This document shows, piece after piece, positions 21,774 to 34,046 of a stretch of 64,000 bases of DNA. A program made the position numbers and the translations under genes. The notes below the pieces were generated by a model that saw nothing but the letters and a program-made list of their open reading frames with translations, was not told the origin of the DNA and ran no database searches. The stretch is from positions 186,001 through 250,000 of the forward strand of contig JAQGDQ010000054.1 of the NCBI GenBank assembly GCA_030141605.1, read 5' to 3'. The first letter of the stretch is position 1. Each line of letters starts with the position of its first letter. Source of the stretch: Tubiluchus corallicola. Its lineage: Eukaryota; Priapulida; Priapulimorpha; Priapulimorphida; Tubiluchidae.

Positions 21774-22420
21774 CACATCTATCTAGAGCTGTAGCCTCGT
21801 CGGTTATATATACACCCATATATATATATATGCATATATGTGTGTGTGTTCCTTAATGTGAAAGTGCCCCATCAGCTTAATATTTAGAAAGTTTGTGTCT
21901 TCAATGACTTTTTGATGTTTTGCTGCTAGTTTCTACTGTCCTTTGTAGTTTTGTTATCTTAATCTAATTTGATATTTTACCAGCGTACAGCACAAGTTTT
22001 CTGAATTGATTGAATAACTGTGCTATCCTTTTTTATATTTTAATAAAGTGTTATTGTTTTCCTGCTGGTAAATAAAATCTTTAAGTAAACATAACTTCAT
22101 GATCTATGTTTGTGAGACAGAAGCTTAGATTGTTATTAGAGTGTCACCTGTAATTAGTGTAATGTCATACGTACCGTCTTCACAAATTGTGAAAATTTTC
22201 TGTACAAGCTGTCAAATGGTTTTCATTCTTATTCATTTTTACTTTTTTTCAGGTCAAGGGGTTCAATGAAGAAGTGCTGAAAATATTCCTGAAATTTATT
22301 TTAAATGTCCCAGAGCCTTGTCCTGCTGAAACAGAACCGTATCTATCCCCTACTGATGGCGATAATGTCTTGCAACAGCAAAAGGACCGGGTATCAAAAT
22401 TTTATCGAGCTTTTCTGTAG
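16786..22420 (+). CDS. MRPS30: Mitochondrial ribosomal protein S30 / mL65 (PDCD9), complete, five exons
   Basis: Structural protein of the mitochondrial ribosome large subunit (called S30 historically, now mL65). Exons 16786-17586, 19174-19285, 19843-20013, 20715-20905, 22253-22420 join in frame to 1443 nt, 480 residues plus TAG; all introns are GT-AG. The start is the first in-frame ATG after a two-base gap from a tiny upstream ORF. An N-terminal basic/aliphatic stretch (residues 1-25) fits a mitochondrial presequence. The C-terminal two thirds match the family clearly: HNARQESFWFVGG, NQIRI-like QIRTPNP, LAQAMFLGFE, TQTVTTDGQYWSFSTYQLNT, RNICWTTGKLKLYDIIEHNQVKGFNEEVL. The human protein is somewhat shorter (about 439). 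AATAAA at 22500 is a likely poly(A) signal. The N-terminal third is more divergent and its exact start is less certain. Confidence 0.93.
21019..21800. repeat. Possible repeat insertion with imperfect inverted ends in an MRPS30 intron
   Basis: Within the intron 20906-22252. Near 21040 the sequence CGAGCCTACAGCT and near 21786-21800 its near reverse complement AGCTGTAGCCTCG lie next to (TA)n tracts, and the intervening 700 bp differs in texture from the flanks (GC-richer, short G-runs). No coding content. Ends are not defined well enough to name a family. Confidence 0.4.
21736..21770. repeat. (TA)n microsatellite
   Basis: Pure TA run in the last MRPS30 intron, next to the inverted AGCTGTAGCCTCG motif. 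Confidence 0.9.
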
Positions 22421-24062
22421 CTACAATTCTATGCTGTTGTAACTTCAATTCCCAGTGACATGAAATTAGTTTCTGTCTGGTACACAGTGTATATTTTCTA
22501 ATAAAAATTCAAGAGGAATTTATTAATTTTTTTCCTGCCTTTTCAGTACAATAGTCAGATTCTAGATAAATGTTTTTACGATCTGCTACTTGTGACAATA
22601 TTGATACGCTATGATACATATTGTTGCAGGCAAAAAATACTCACTGAAAGACAAAAATTCTGATGTCAGAGTTTATTGCGTTGAAAAAAAACAACAAACA
22701 AATCATAGTCTATAAATCTCAAAACAATCACATTGTCATAGGTAAGAGTCACATAAAAAGCCACAACAGTTCGGATAAAAATGACAGTAATTTTTTTACA
22801 TAATCTTCTTCTGGCATCATAAAACCAAATGACTACATCAATTAATGTCAAGTCTACAACGTATGTACAGTTTTTCAGTAATAACAATGCTATAATAGCA
22901 TGCAACGTTTCACAACTGTGATATCGTTATTTCACTTGATGTTCAACTATAAACCATGTTAACAGTGACAATTAGTATCATGATTAGTAAAGACTTTCCT
23001 GCAATTTCTAAGCTGCATCTACATCACTACCATAAAATTCTACTCCAGTGATCAAAAATTATATCTGATATTTAAACTGCATAAAGGTTTTGTGTAGCAA
23101 ACAATGATTATATTATTGGTAGATTTTGAACTGCACAAAAGTTTATTTCTAGTAGATTAAGTGATGAATAACATGCAGTTAACTAAAATCTCATGCAAAT
23201 AATTTATATATTTAGGCTTACTACAAGTTAAACAATTGCTTCAATAAAGCAAACACAGCGAAGTTAACCAATTTTCACTGGAGGCACTACCAACTATTTA
23301 GCTGTTTAAAGATGCTTGATAATGTAGAAATGTGATTGATCACCCTAAAAATGTTACCAAGGTATCAAAGATAACTGTAACTGCAATTTACTTTTGCAGT
23401 GGTTTTAGATTTGGGAACTGAAGTTGGGCAGCATTTGCAAAAACCCTGGTTAAGGACATCAATTTTTATCTCCAGCGAACACGTTGCAGCCAACTTTTCT
23501 TTATTTCACTTACTGTATGCTTTATACAGTATTACAAGGTGGACTAGAATTCTGTTCACTCTAGTGCAATGTACAAAGTATGGCACAGATATAAGATTCT
23601 GCAGCTAAAGCTACGGCATACATTAGAAATCTATGCAGTTTGGTGCAATTTTCAGGAAATAAGGAATAGCAAAATAGCAATGCAATAACAACAAATTATT
23701 ATAACTTAGTATAATCTATAATCTAGGAGCCTATGACAATAGTTTATGCATTGCTCTGTCAGTGTAATTATTTGCCTACTTTCTAATGTTCATAACAGTT
23801 ATTATGCAAACTCAAGTAACAGAAGTCCTGTAATAAAAATCAATAATTAAACTTGAATGAACTACTGCACTTTAGTTGGTTTGTGCACATTGATTATAAA
23901 AGTTTACAAGCTGTGGTTATAGTACTGGTGCAGGTGGAAGACAAATAAATGCACTCGAAAGGTGTTTGTTGCTTACTGTATAACTTTGCACTTCATCATT
24001 TATCAGAGTGGCTACACTATTTACATTTCTGTGTACCTTTAGACTTCACAACAAGCCAGTCG
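22421..24062. other. Convergent intergenic region between MRPS30 and MAP2K4
   Basis: The 3' ends of MRPS30 (plus) and MAP2K4 (minus) face each other. Contains the MRPS30 poly(A) hexamer at 22500 and, on the minus strand, an AATAAA equivalent near 23500-23505 that could serve MAP2K4. No other gene or RNA recognised. Confidence 0.55.
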
Positions 24063-27000
24063 TTATTCTAACGATGACAAAGAATGCTCTGATTGGCTTG
24101 CTTGCCCAGGTGATGAAACCGATTCGTTGATCTGCTCAACAGTACTTCGAACATAATCGCCAATATCCAAGTCCATACTTTCATAGCGAATTATAAATGG
24201 ATGCCTAATCAAACCATTATACTTGGGTCGTTGTGTTTCATCTTTCTTCAAACTGAATGAAACATAAAGCAAATGTAGCAGTTACAATGCCCAATAAGTA
24301 GTGATATACAAATCACAATGTAAATAACAAAAGTTTTGAAATAAATCACAATGCAAAATGCATGTTTTGCTGACTGTCAAACAGTCACTTGATTTGAGTT
24401 TGGTACACTAAGTAACTTGGGTTAAATAAATAGAAACGTAGTAAGGGTAATTTTCTGAAGTGAGTAGTGCTACAATTATTGCTTCAAGTTTAAATACTCA
24501 CCAAGTATTGACAAAGCTTTTAAATTCTCTAGAAAAATGTGGATCATCATTAGAAATCTGTGGAGCATCTCCCTGAACGACTTGCGTCAACTGATCAAAT
24601 ACACTGTTCCATCGAGGATAGGGAAATTTCCCAGTAGCTACCTCAATCTGAATAAAAAACAAATTCTAATTAGCTGAAAATAAAAAATGCCAAATTTCAT
24701 TAGGCAATTAAGACAGTTTTTTAAGTTATGCAATGCCAGTGAAGGTAAGCCCATTGTTACTTCTATAAAAAGTCAGTTGTTGTCAGGCATATAGTTTCAA
24801 CTCTAGTCCTAAGTCGATGATAACTTTAAACACATTACATTAATGACCTTATTTAATATTTTACTAAACAAGTTTAATTATAAAATAAATTGGTTTAGTT
24901 ACAGGCTTAGCCAAAGTGAAAAACTGTAGAAATAATAATAAAACAAAACTGTAACATTAAACTCACAAAATTTCAAGACACTGCAAATGCTGTCTACTTG
25001 ATCAAATTTAGTTTGTAGAGAAAGAAGCTGTTCGAACTGCTAGCTCAAAAACTAGGAATGAGGACAGCTTTTTTATTTTGAACATCAAGATTATTAAAAT
25101 TCTGTCTCCTTTATGTCAGAAGTATTAGGTACTTGATGATTATTGGTGCACAAATAGTAAAATCATTTGAAAGATCAAAGAAAGCTGTAAGTCACAAATA
25201 TGAATCGAATTACTAGTTTAATTTTTCAGTTATTGTCAAGCCACTGAGCTGGCTTAGCCACCACTTGAGTCATCAATTCCTGAAAGTATACAGAAAGTTA
25301 CTTGTCATAGAAGATAATATAATGTTATATAACTTACAAGGGTGATGCCTAGACTCCAGACATCAGAACGCACATCATATCGTTGTGACCTAACTGGATC
25401 TATTCGTTCAGGCTAAAAAATTTAATTTTAAAATTCAATAAGAAAAACCCTTATAGAGTTAAACTGATAAATATGATTTTAATAATGTAGGCTCATAATT
25501 TATTAAATGCTACAGAACCAAATGCAGTTAATATTAAAATAGGGCAATTGAGACCATTATGCTCATAAGATGTATCGTTAAAAGTCACGTATAGTAATAA
25601 AAGGCCAAAATGAAAAATCAGGTTACAGCCATATAAGGTCGGCAACCAGCATCTCTTGTCTTTGCTATAGAATCTACAAGATGTCCACTAATGCCAAAAT
25701 CACACAGTTTGATATTGCCCTTAGCATCCATTAAAATATTTGATGGCTTTACATCTGTAACAAAAATGATTATAAATTGTATAATGTTATGACAGGTTTC
25801 CAATCATAAACAAAAATACTGATACACTGTCAGTACAATTTCTTCCACGACTAATGTTACGAGTAACGCAAAAGTTGTAACTAAAATTAATGCTATTTCG
25901 ATTACACTTTGTGGGCTTCTAAACGACTGTGCTTTTACATTTCACAAATTTATTTTAAAACAGCAACAGAGCAAATAAATGTGACCTACCTCTATGGATA
26001 ATCTGTAGTTTTTCTTTCAGATAGTTTAACGCCTTTACTGTCTGTAAATTGCAGAAAACTTATGTTACACATAATAATGTAATTGATGATGATGATGATG
26101 ATAAATTTTTATTGAAAAAACTGCAATACAATAATATACAAAGAGTCACCATTTGCAGGCTATGATGTAACGATGTAACTCACCTATTTTTTTCATTTAA
26201 CTATGCTGGTAAAAAGAACAATAGTGTTTTGTGCAAATTTAAAAAAACTATATAACTGACTTGAATATTGTATTTCAAAAACACTAGTTACCTAATGTTG
26301 CACTACTTACCGCTACGGCTATTTTGCCCAGAAAGTTCTCGGGGATGGTTTGGCCATTTTCAAAAACAAATTTATAGAATTTATCAAGGGAAATATCCAT
26401 TAATTCCATGCATATCCAACAATCACCCTAGAAAACAATTACTTTCTGATTATTTCTATCGGTAGCAAAACACTTACCATTTCAAATATACAAAATAAAG
26501 ACTAGTTCAAGCTTAACTTATTGAATGTAAAGATGACTATGAAATTACTTATTCTGATATATTCCCAGTAATATGGGAATATGAAATTTCCCAGTAAAAA
26601 CAATGTGTCAGATAAAAATACTGACATTTCTTTATATATAAACAAACAAAAGAAAATTAAAAATGTATAAGTACCTCTTTAAACAGTGCACCAAAAAACT
26701 GTACAATGTATGGACATTCATTACTTCTCATGACAACGTCTAAATCCATGAGTAACTGCTTTTGTTCTTTCTCATCAACCGTTGAGCGAATTCTCTGCAA
26801 AATTACAAACATGTTGCTTTACTGAGCAAAAATGACAATTTCAGCATAAATGCTATTTTCAATGCTAAGAATTAAGCAACATATCCATCTTTATTTTGGA
26901 TTTTTTTATCGTTCCTTATGTAAAAAGGATAACACACAATTACTTGTAGTGTATTAGTAACATATTACCTAGTACTTGCGTTCTTATGGTTAATTACATA

Positions 27001-29763
27001 TATGTGCATAGTGTTTATACTTAATACACCTAAGCAGACTGCACCACTGCTTGTTGTGTAGTCCCTTTTATTTTATAATTGTAGTTTATAACTGTGCTTT
27101 AAATTCAAAATGACAGATCAAATATCCGAATTCGTCAATTGATGCGGAACCTGTTCTAGTATATTTCTGTAAACTATCATGATAATCTATTGCAAATTGG
27201 TGGGATCTTAGGCTTTTTTCAAAAATTATATTATCCCTGCCATCTTGAATTCAAAGTGGTGGTCAAAATCCGACTCTGTCAGTCGATGCGGAATTGGTCT
27301 TAGTATATGAGATAAGATAAGATAATATGATAAGATTTATAAACATGTGAAGTTTCATGCCGATCCATTGCAAATTCAAGGTGCCTTAAGTTTTTTCAAA
27401 AGGTCATCCCCAACAACAAGAACGAAATCAAGAACAACAAAATTCAGACGATTAGCAATTTGGGTCGAATTCTCAAATAAAAATAGAGAACGCTATAGAT
27501 AGACATTAGTAAAAGGTTTAGATTCTTTCTGAGACTGTCTCTGACCAACTCACCTCCGCCAGCTCAGTAAAGTCTGCCAGGGGTGTATGTGGGCAGTTTT
27601 AACAACACAGACACTTACAGCTGCAGAAACTATGTTGAAATTTTACTGTAATTTAAAATTTAGGGCAAATGCTCAGTACTAACCACATTAATCACTGAGT
27701 TAGGAAAACATAAAAAGGTGTTTACCTTTACTGCCATAACAATACCACTCTTCTTGTGAATCATCTTGTTAACAGTACCATATGCACCACGTCCAATCTC
27801 ACCATCATCCTTTAAATCATCCGCAGTAAAGTCAAATGTCTATAAAATAAACAGATTTTTTAAACTATCTAAAATTCTCTTATAAGCTCTTAAAAAATAT
27901 TTTTAAGAATTTCCACTTTTTGACTTGTTAATACTGTATTGTGATTTTGAATTCTATTTTGATTTTGGAATTTGTAAATGTGTGACAGTTTCACTATGAC
28001 GAATAAATATATATTTCAGATTAAATATTGGTTTAATACATGCTGATAGGTAATACATCTAAAATAATGTCAAGTAATACCACAGACAAAATGAAAAGTA
28101 AATTATATACCAATTCTGGAGAAATTTTTAGTTTTCCTGAAGACTCTAGACTAGATGATCGCAACCTCTCTCTGCAAAAATGAGTTGCATAGTATACAGA
28201 AATGATAACATGAGCAAAATACGTTACAAAAATTTTACCAATTATTACAGAGACAGTATAAAAAATAGTTTCGTCTGAATGTTAAAGACATGGTAAAAGC
28301 ACAGACACTGATCGATAACAGATAATTTAATTAATTTTATAATCAAGTGCTAATAAATTATACTGCTATTAAAACAAAATAAGTTAATGATGGAAACACA
28401 ACGAAATGGATTTCAAAATTTCACTTGCATTAAAAAATTCCATAGTAAAACAAAATAATGCAATATTAGCATGTGAATTCTTGCGCTAAGGGTCCATCCA
28501 CATATAACAATATCAAGTTTTCGGCCGATTTCGAGGACCTACCTATCTTGTGTTATAATGGTGTTATCACTTGCCCCACCACCTACCTACCCATTATATT
28601 GATTCAGTATCATACTGATGTATCTTTTTGTACATTTTATTTTTCCTCCTCCCAAGGACAGGCAGCAACATTACTTGGGTTGACTAACGGGACACCATCA
28701 GTGGATTTTACTGAAGGTATCAGGACCTTGTAGCATCATTTGCTGCTTGCACTTATGTGTGAAAAAAAGCGTGAAGTCAGATAACAATATTATGACTAAA
28801 TCACCTACCTACCATGCATTATAATGGAGTTATCACGTCTCCAACCACCTGCCTACTCTATACTTGATATTGTTATATCTGGATAGTCTCTAAGATCACA
28901 TGCTTCCATTATTTTTTCCAAATGCATAATTGATTTTAGTTAAAGTAGTAAAATAAGAAACTGTAACATTGCCTACATTGGAGTTTGTATACCAATACTG
29001 GCCAAAATATTTGATTTTGCTATCTTTCCTGATGATATAGTTGGCTTGCTGTTGAAGCATATTCGCAAACCCTTCCTTCTTTCAGCTGAAAATAAAAAAA
29101 TAGAAATATACTTTAATTCGTATTGTCCCATTTAAATATATTTGAATAGTTTTTTATAATTCTTATTTCTAAAATAATTGTGTTTTGCGTAATAACCCAC
29201 TCAAATCATCTGGCTATCAAACCACGGCTGTCAAATCTGCAGTATCGATTCAATTCAAATATGTTTATTGCTCAACAATGCTCAGATACATTGCAAGTAC
29301 ACTGACAAGGAGAAATACTCAAAATTAGAACTGCAGTATCTACCATAATGATATACATGCTTAGAAAATTTACGAACTTAGCATGAAAAAGCAAAAACCT
29401 GTAAATTTGTTCAGAATGGCAAAATGCACATGACCCATAGCATACAATAACGTTGATTGTAAACTGAAGTCTATGTTTGTACTACAATCAATCGACCCAG
29501 TAAAAAGCCATTGCTGTATAAAACACGTGTGATAAATATTTCAATAAACTTTTACTTAAAATTATTCCTATAAATCTTGTTATTCTTCGAGTGACTAGTG
29601 TAACAGCCATCACATAATTAACCTTGGCAAACAATCCAGTACCCCTTAATCCCACATGTCAAACATTATGTCACAGCCTAGACTTGGAATTTTGGATACC
29701 TTGAGAAAGGTCGGTTTGTGTAACTTCTTCATCTTTCCTGCCAGTAGGTATTCCAGGATCCAT
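24063..29763 (-). CDS. MAP2K4: MAP2K4 / MKK4 dual-specificity kinase (11 exons; N-terminus uncertain)
   Basis: Dual-specificity kinase that phosphorylates JNK (and p38) in stress signalling. Exons in transcript order: 29763-29700 (3' part), 29085-28977, 28171-28111, 27839-27726, 26794-26675, 26427-26311, 26041-25990, 25754-25627, 25412-25338, 24647-24502, 24252-24063. All phases agree; from the ATG at 29763 they give 391 residues (human 399). RRKGLRI (24-30) resembles the MAPK-docking D-site. Glycine loop GRGAYGTV begins at residue 94; catalytic Lys116 in MAVK; HRD with Asp213, split by an intron after Arg; DFG at 231-233; Ser241 and Thr245 in SIAKT match the two human activation-loop phosphosites. 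Exon 1 stays open upstream to 29943 with serine-rich, plausible coding (SPPSSPSSDSE), so the true start may be farther 5' through another exon. Confidence 0.94.
26084..26102. repeat. (GAT)n short microsatellite
   Basis: GATGATGATGATGATGAT run in the MAP2K4 intron between exons 6 and 7. Confidence 0.85.
27102..27403. repeat. Two diverged tandem units of a dispersed intronic repeat (plus orientation)
   Basis: In a MAP2K4 intron. Units at about 27102-27226 and 27239-27403 both carry, in order, GATGCGGAA, TAGTATAT, TTGCAAATT and TTTTTTCAAAA, separated by GCCATCTTGAATTCAAAG. The same features recur reverse-complemented at about 37978-38300, so this is a dispersed family arranged in tandem rather than a local duplication. 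Confidence 0.65.
28496..28884. mobile_element. 389-bp MITE with 23-bp terminal inverted repeats
   Basis: In the MAP2K4 intron 28172-28976. Left terminus 28496-28518 and right terminus 28862-28884 are reverse complements over 23 bp with a single mismatch; both contain ATATAACAATATCAAGT. Inside, a CCTACCTAyC...TTATAATGGwGTTATCAC block occurs twice in direct orientation (about 28539-28575 and 28803-28842). No ORF of transposase size. Superfamily unknown; the flanks give no obvious target duplication. Confidence 0.78.
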
Positions 29764-29943
29764 GTCCAAAACTCGTCTACTGCAGCCAGATTGCTCACTA
29801 ACACCAGGCGCCACCTCAACTGGCCCCGCACTTTCCGTGCCTACAACAGCAAAGGTGCTGCTATCGCGGCACTCCGAATCGGACGAGGGACTGGATGGGG
29901 GAGAAAGCTGACTGTGTAATCGTCCAATTTTTCTAACGTACTG
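29764..29943 (-). other. Probable upstream extension of MAP2K4 first visible exon
   Basis: The MAP2K4 frame stays open for about 60 codons upstream of the ATG at 29763, to a TAG at 29944-29946, and encodes a serine/acidic N-terminus (SPPSSPSSDSECRDSS). There is no ATG in this stretch. Either it is 5' UTR, or it is coding and joined at an acceptor near 29936-29943 to an upstream exon not identified. Family N-termini are low-complexity, so homology cannot decide. Confidence 0.45.
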
Positions 29944-30359
29944 CTACGAAGTTATAAATTAAGAGAAAACAGTACAGTAATAAACTCCTGCGTAACTTAT
30001 TGCTGTAGCAATAATCCTAGTTACTAAAACAGTGAATGAAATACGAAGAAAAATGAGAGTTACAACAGAATTTATTTCCAACTTTTATTATGAAGGTCGC
30101 CATTATGGTGATGCTAGATCCAACAGACGAGCGCTAACAGTCAGCATCTTTATTTTCGTAAAAATAAATTAGTTAGAATTGCTAAGCAAAATAACGAAGC
30201 GATAAAAAACATACGCTACGCTTATAGTTTTCTGCTTTAGCAATGGCCAGAACAGAGTTTAGTTATTATATTTATTAACGAGACTGTAACGCTTCGGTAT
30301 GTAATCTATTTTGAGCCAAATTGTGTAACTTCGCTGCAGTTTATTTTCCAAGAAGCGCG

Positions 30360-30500
30360 ACTAGCGCATGCTACTAGCCTACTTGACTAGTAGGCGACTA
30401 GGCGCGAGTATTTAAAATTCGAATCGAATGAAATTTGTGACTTTCGAATTCGATTCGAACGTTCTAACTCGAAATTTGATGCTCACCACTACTCGTGACT
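30360..30500 (-). mobile_element. Possible hAT-like element terminus
   Basis: On the minus strand the sequence reads AGTGGTGAGCATC followed by TTCGAGTT, TTCGAATCGAATTCGAAAG and GATTCGAATTT, i.e. a GTGGTG-type end followed by alternating TTCGAA palindromes, a pattern common at hAT ends. The opposite end was not found, so this is a weak inference. Confidence 0.35.
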
Positions 30501-31009
30501 ATGCAGTGCAAAGTACAAAAAATAACTAATGCGAACATGTCACATGTAGTAGTACTTTTTACCTGTAAGTGTCAGCTGAAAAGGCAAAATCTGACTGCAG
30601 CATGTTAATATTTTGCTGGGAGTATAGTCAAAACAATGAGTAATAAATAGTACAGAAAAGCATTACCAGCAGCTGGCATTACATCGTTTAGTACAACAAA
30701 GTATTGCTAAATTAGCAGCTAGTCTACCACGCCTTTAACATTTAGTATGGAAGTCTCATGCGCCGTCCATAACATGCAATCTTAAAAGGTATGATTGCAG
30801 CAGCGGCTCAAAATTTCTGGGTTTGATTTTTTTCGATCAAAATGACCCTTTGACCCGCCGAACACGTTGGAGCTGTCCTATAAGACAGAATGGAGGCTAA
30901 GTTGATTTTAGAACTTGCCACTGACTAGTATTCAAAAGACAACTTTTGCGACTCAAGTTCTATCTGTTCGAGTGGTTCCTCCTGCTGTAGTTTATTAACC
31001 AATTAAAGT

Positions 31010-31205
31010 GGCGTTTACATTTTACATAGCATCCAGAGGCGTATGCATTTTGGGGCGTGCGGAATAGATAAAATCGATTTGTATTGTTTTCAATACACCC
31101 GTTTATGCAGCCTACATATACGTTATTCTTTTTCTGGAGTTATTCCTATTGATTTTCTGCAGGTGGAAACTCATACGCAGCCGGATGCTACGTAAATAAT
31201 AATCT
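31010..31205. mobile_element. Small (about 180 bp) MITE-like inverted repeat
   Basis: Left segment near 31021-31052 (TTTACATAGCATCC, then GGCGTATG) is matched in reverse complement near 31159-31196 (TTTACGTAGCATCC, then TGCGTATG). About 30 bp of imperfect terminal inversion flank about 105 bp of non-coding sequence. Confidence 0.62.
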
Positions 31206-34046
31206 TTACACATCACTTTTATTAGAAAAATAGAGCAAGAAAAACCAGGAAGATATCAAGTAACAGTTATTGTGATTAAATTATTTATTCAGTGTTATAT
31301 TAATGAATTCATGATACAACTGGAAAAAGCTCATAGCTGAGGGCTCAACTTATCATACAACTTAAATAAGCATATAAAGACCATATCAACTAGCATTGTC
31401 TGGCAAGCGCACAATGTATCAATTTGTGTCCAACTAGAGTTTAACATCTCACATTTGCGTTCATGGAGAAGGTGCGTGAAGTCTGGATAAACGGAGTTAC
31501 AATAAAAACTGACTAGAAATCTGGAAAAATACAAAATTTATAACAAGTAATGACTGTGAACACACAAGGGCTGCATTGAGTTACAAATTTCACAGTGTAC
31601 AAACACGTCATATAAAAATCGATTATTTTTCTTAACAATAAATAAACGCAAATTAACAACAATTATAATTATCTACAAAAGTAAAATAATAATTAAGCAG
31701 AATCGCCTTTGCCTTTCAGCCCAACATAGGCAATTAAGTGTTAAAATTCCTCCCTACAAATTGTTTATATACTATACAACCAAAACAAATACACATTGTT
31801 CTAGATTTCTAAATAAAAATCACTAGACCAATCACATTAACAATATTAATAAAAAATAATAATAAACTATACAATCTGATATTGCTTGTAATTATAATTA
31901 ATAGCAACTGCAAAATTTTGTAGCAGATCGAAATGCACTTAATAAAACTTGTTCAAATAAATAAAATTTCATTAAACAAATAAATAACAATGAATGGTGC
32001 TCTTAAAAAGCATGTCACAATCATGTGTTTCAAATTGTTATAGCTGCTGTGAAAGTTTCACAATAACAAATAAACAGCCAGAGGACACGCAATTCAAAAA
32101 GCACTTGAAAGCCAAAACTACTATAAATATAAGGCAGTATTAATATAATTCTTCGTTTTCTATAACTGCTTCTTGCCCACTGTTTAGAGACAGCAAAAAC
32201 TTTAGTATTTGAGTTACAACAGTGAAAGTTACAAATTAGAACAGCTTGACTGCAAGTTTAGTTCAAGCATCTTTCAATAAATAAAGAAATTCAAAGTTTT
32301 GGTTATTAATCATCTTTCTCAAAAATCAAACCCTTTCTTAAGAATTATGCAGCTAAGAGAAACATAGAATTATGCTGAGCTTTTTCCATTAAAAAAATTT
32401 ACTTATGCTCAAAGAATAATTAAACTTGATGGAGATGTGGCAATGACAATAAAAACGAAGTGTGTGTGAAATCACTTTTTACCAACGGATCACACAGGGG
32501 CTTTAAAGATTTTCTGACAACTAAATTTCTCAAAGGAATATAATATCTCAAAGGAGTATAGGAAGACTTGCAGGTGCATTAATCAATATTTTATGCTTCA
32601 GTAATAAATCCAGCAAATTAAAATAACAAATGTTGTACTACATTTTTGTACATGCAAATACCATTCATCAACAGGAACAGAAGTATATAATGTTATAGTG
32701 GGTAAATTAAAAGTCTGCAGGCAAACCTAACTGCAGCAACTACCAGTAACAATATTAAACAAAAATTTAATGAATTCACACAAATGTAAAAATGAGGTAA
32801 AAAGTTGGCGTGTTGTCCTTGAAGAAAACTAAAATTATACACAGAAAAGCGGTAATTTAAGCAGTCTCACATAATTAAGGACTAATTAGGATTAATGACC
32901 AAAATGTCCCATAACTGGTAATAACTCTGTTTATGAAAAGAAATATGTACAAATTTGGTTAGCGAGTTGGGAGTGACTTGGTCCTTGGAAAGGTTGACGA
33001 AGTTCACAAGCCAGAACCTAGAAGCTTTCATTACAACAGACCGGCTAACAGAAGTTGCATGCTAAAGGTGCTCGACTCAGTATTTTTAATGCTTCACTTT
33101 AATACAGATATTGACCTAATAAACGTTTTGTCAATAACAATATACTGCAGTGCACACAATACATATCTCGGACTTCCATTTAACCCAATACACCCAATGA
33201 GACTAGTCATAGGTAGACTGCCAAGCAATTAATGCACACGTGGCCGGTTATATGTCAAATAAGTTCAAATTGACTAGAATTACAACTACATTAATAATAG
33301 CAAAATTATTACTGACTTACAATCTCTAACAGCAACTGTGTATATTAAAAATGGCAAACATAAGAACTGCACACAAGAAAAGAAACAACTTATTACAGTG
33401 ATAGCAGCTTTTGATACCATTTATGTACTGCCTCATAGGATTTAATTAAAAAACCAAGAAGAAACTGTGAATAAATTTAAATTGATTTAAAAAAACAATG
33501 GTACATCTGTCATTCTACAGCAGTAATGGTATATAGATATGGTAATGTAAAAGCCCCGATTACTTGAAAGCACTGCAATCTACAAACATTTTTAACACTT
33601 ATCAGTCTAGTGAGCTACAAAATTCTTTACATATGTACAATGAGCAAGTTCAACTGCTGGGTGAACAGTAAATCTACAACATTTAGGTATATTCAGTTTA
33701 TTAAATTAATAATTATGTAATGATTAATGTGGCATTTCATTTAGCTGCATTTAGAATTAGTCAAAAGCAGTTTATAAGAACAATATAATGAATGAACTCA
33801 CAATGAAGATTATTTGTCACATTAAAACAAAATGTAAGCAGCATTAATAACAGATTACAATGAATTGAATTAAGAGAAGCATAAAAAAACAAGTAAACAT
33901 TATATGCACGTAAAATTTGTTAATACAATTTTTACAACTCATTTGTGACACGTTTCAAACTCCACAGTAACATATTTCTTTTCACCAGGTTTTAATATAT
34001 TTGTAATTTTAAATAACAAAGACATTCTCTAGACGTTATGCAAACA

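Larger units (their letters stand above)
29944..34046. other. Intergenic / NCK 3' flank, contains small transposon remnants
   Basis: AT-rich. The lower part (about 31.2-34.0 kb) is probably the long 3' UTR or flank of NCK on the minus strand. No protein-coding exon recognised. Two repeat remnants (30360-30500 and 31015-31200) are listed separately. Confidence 0.5.
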
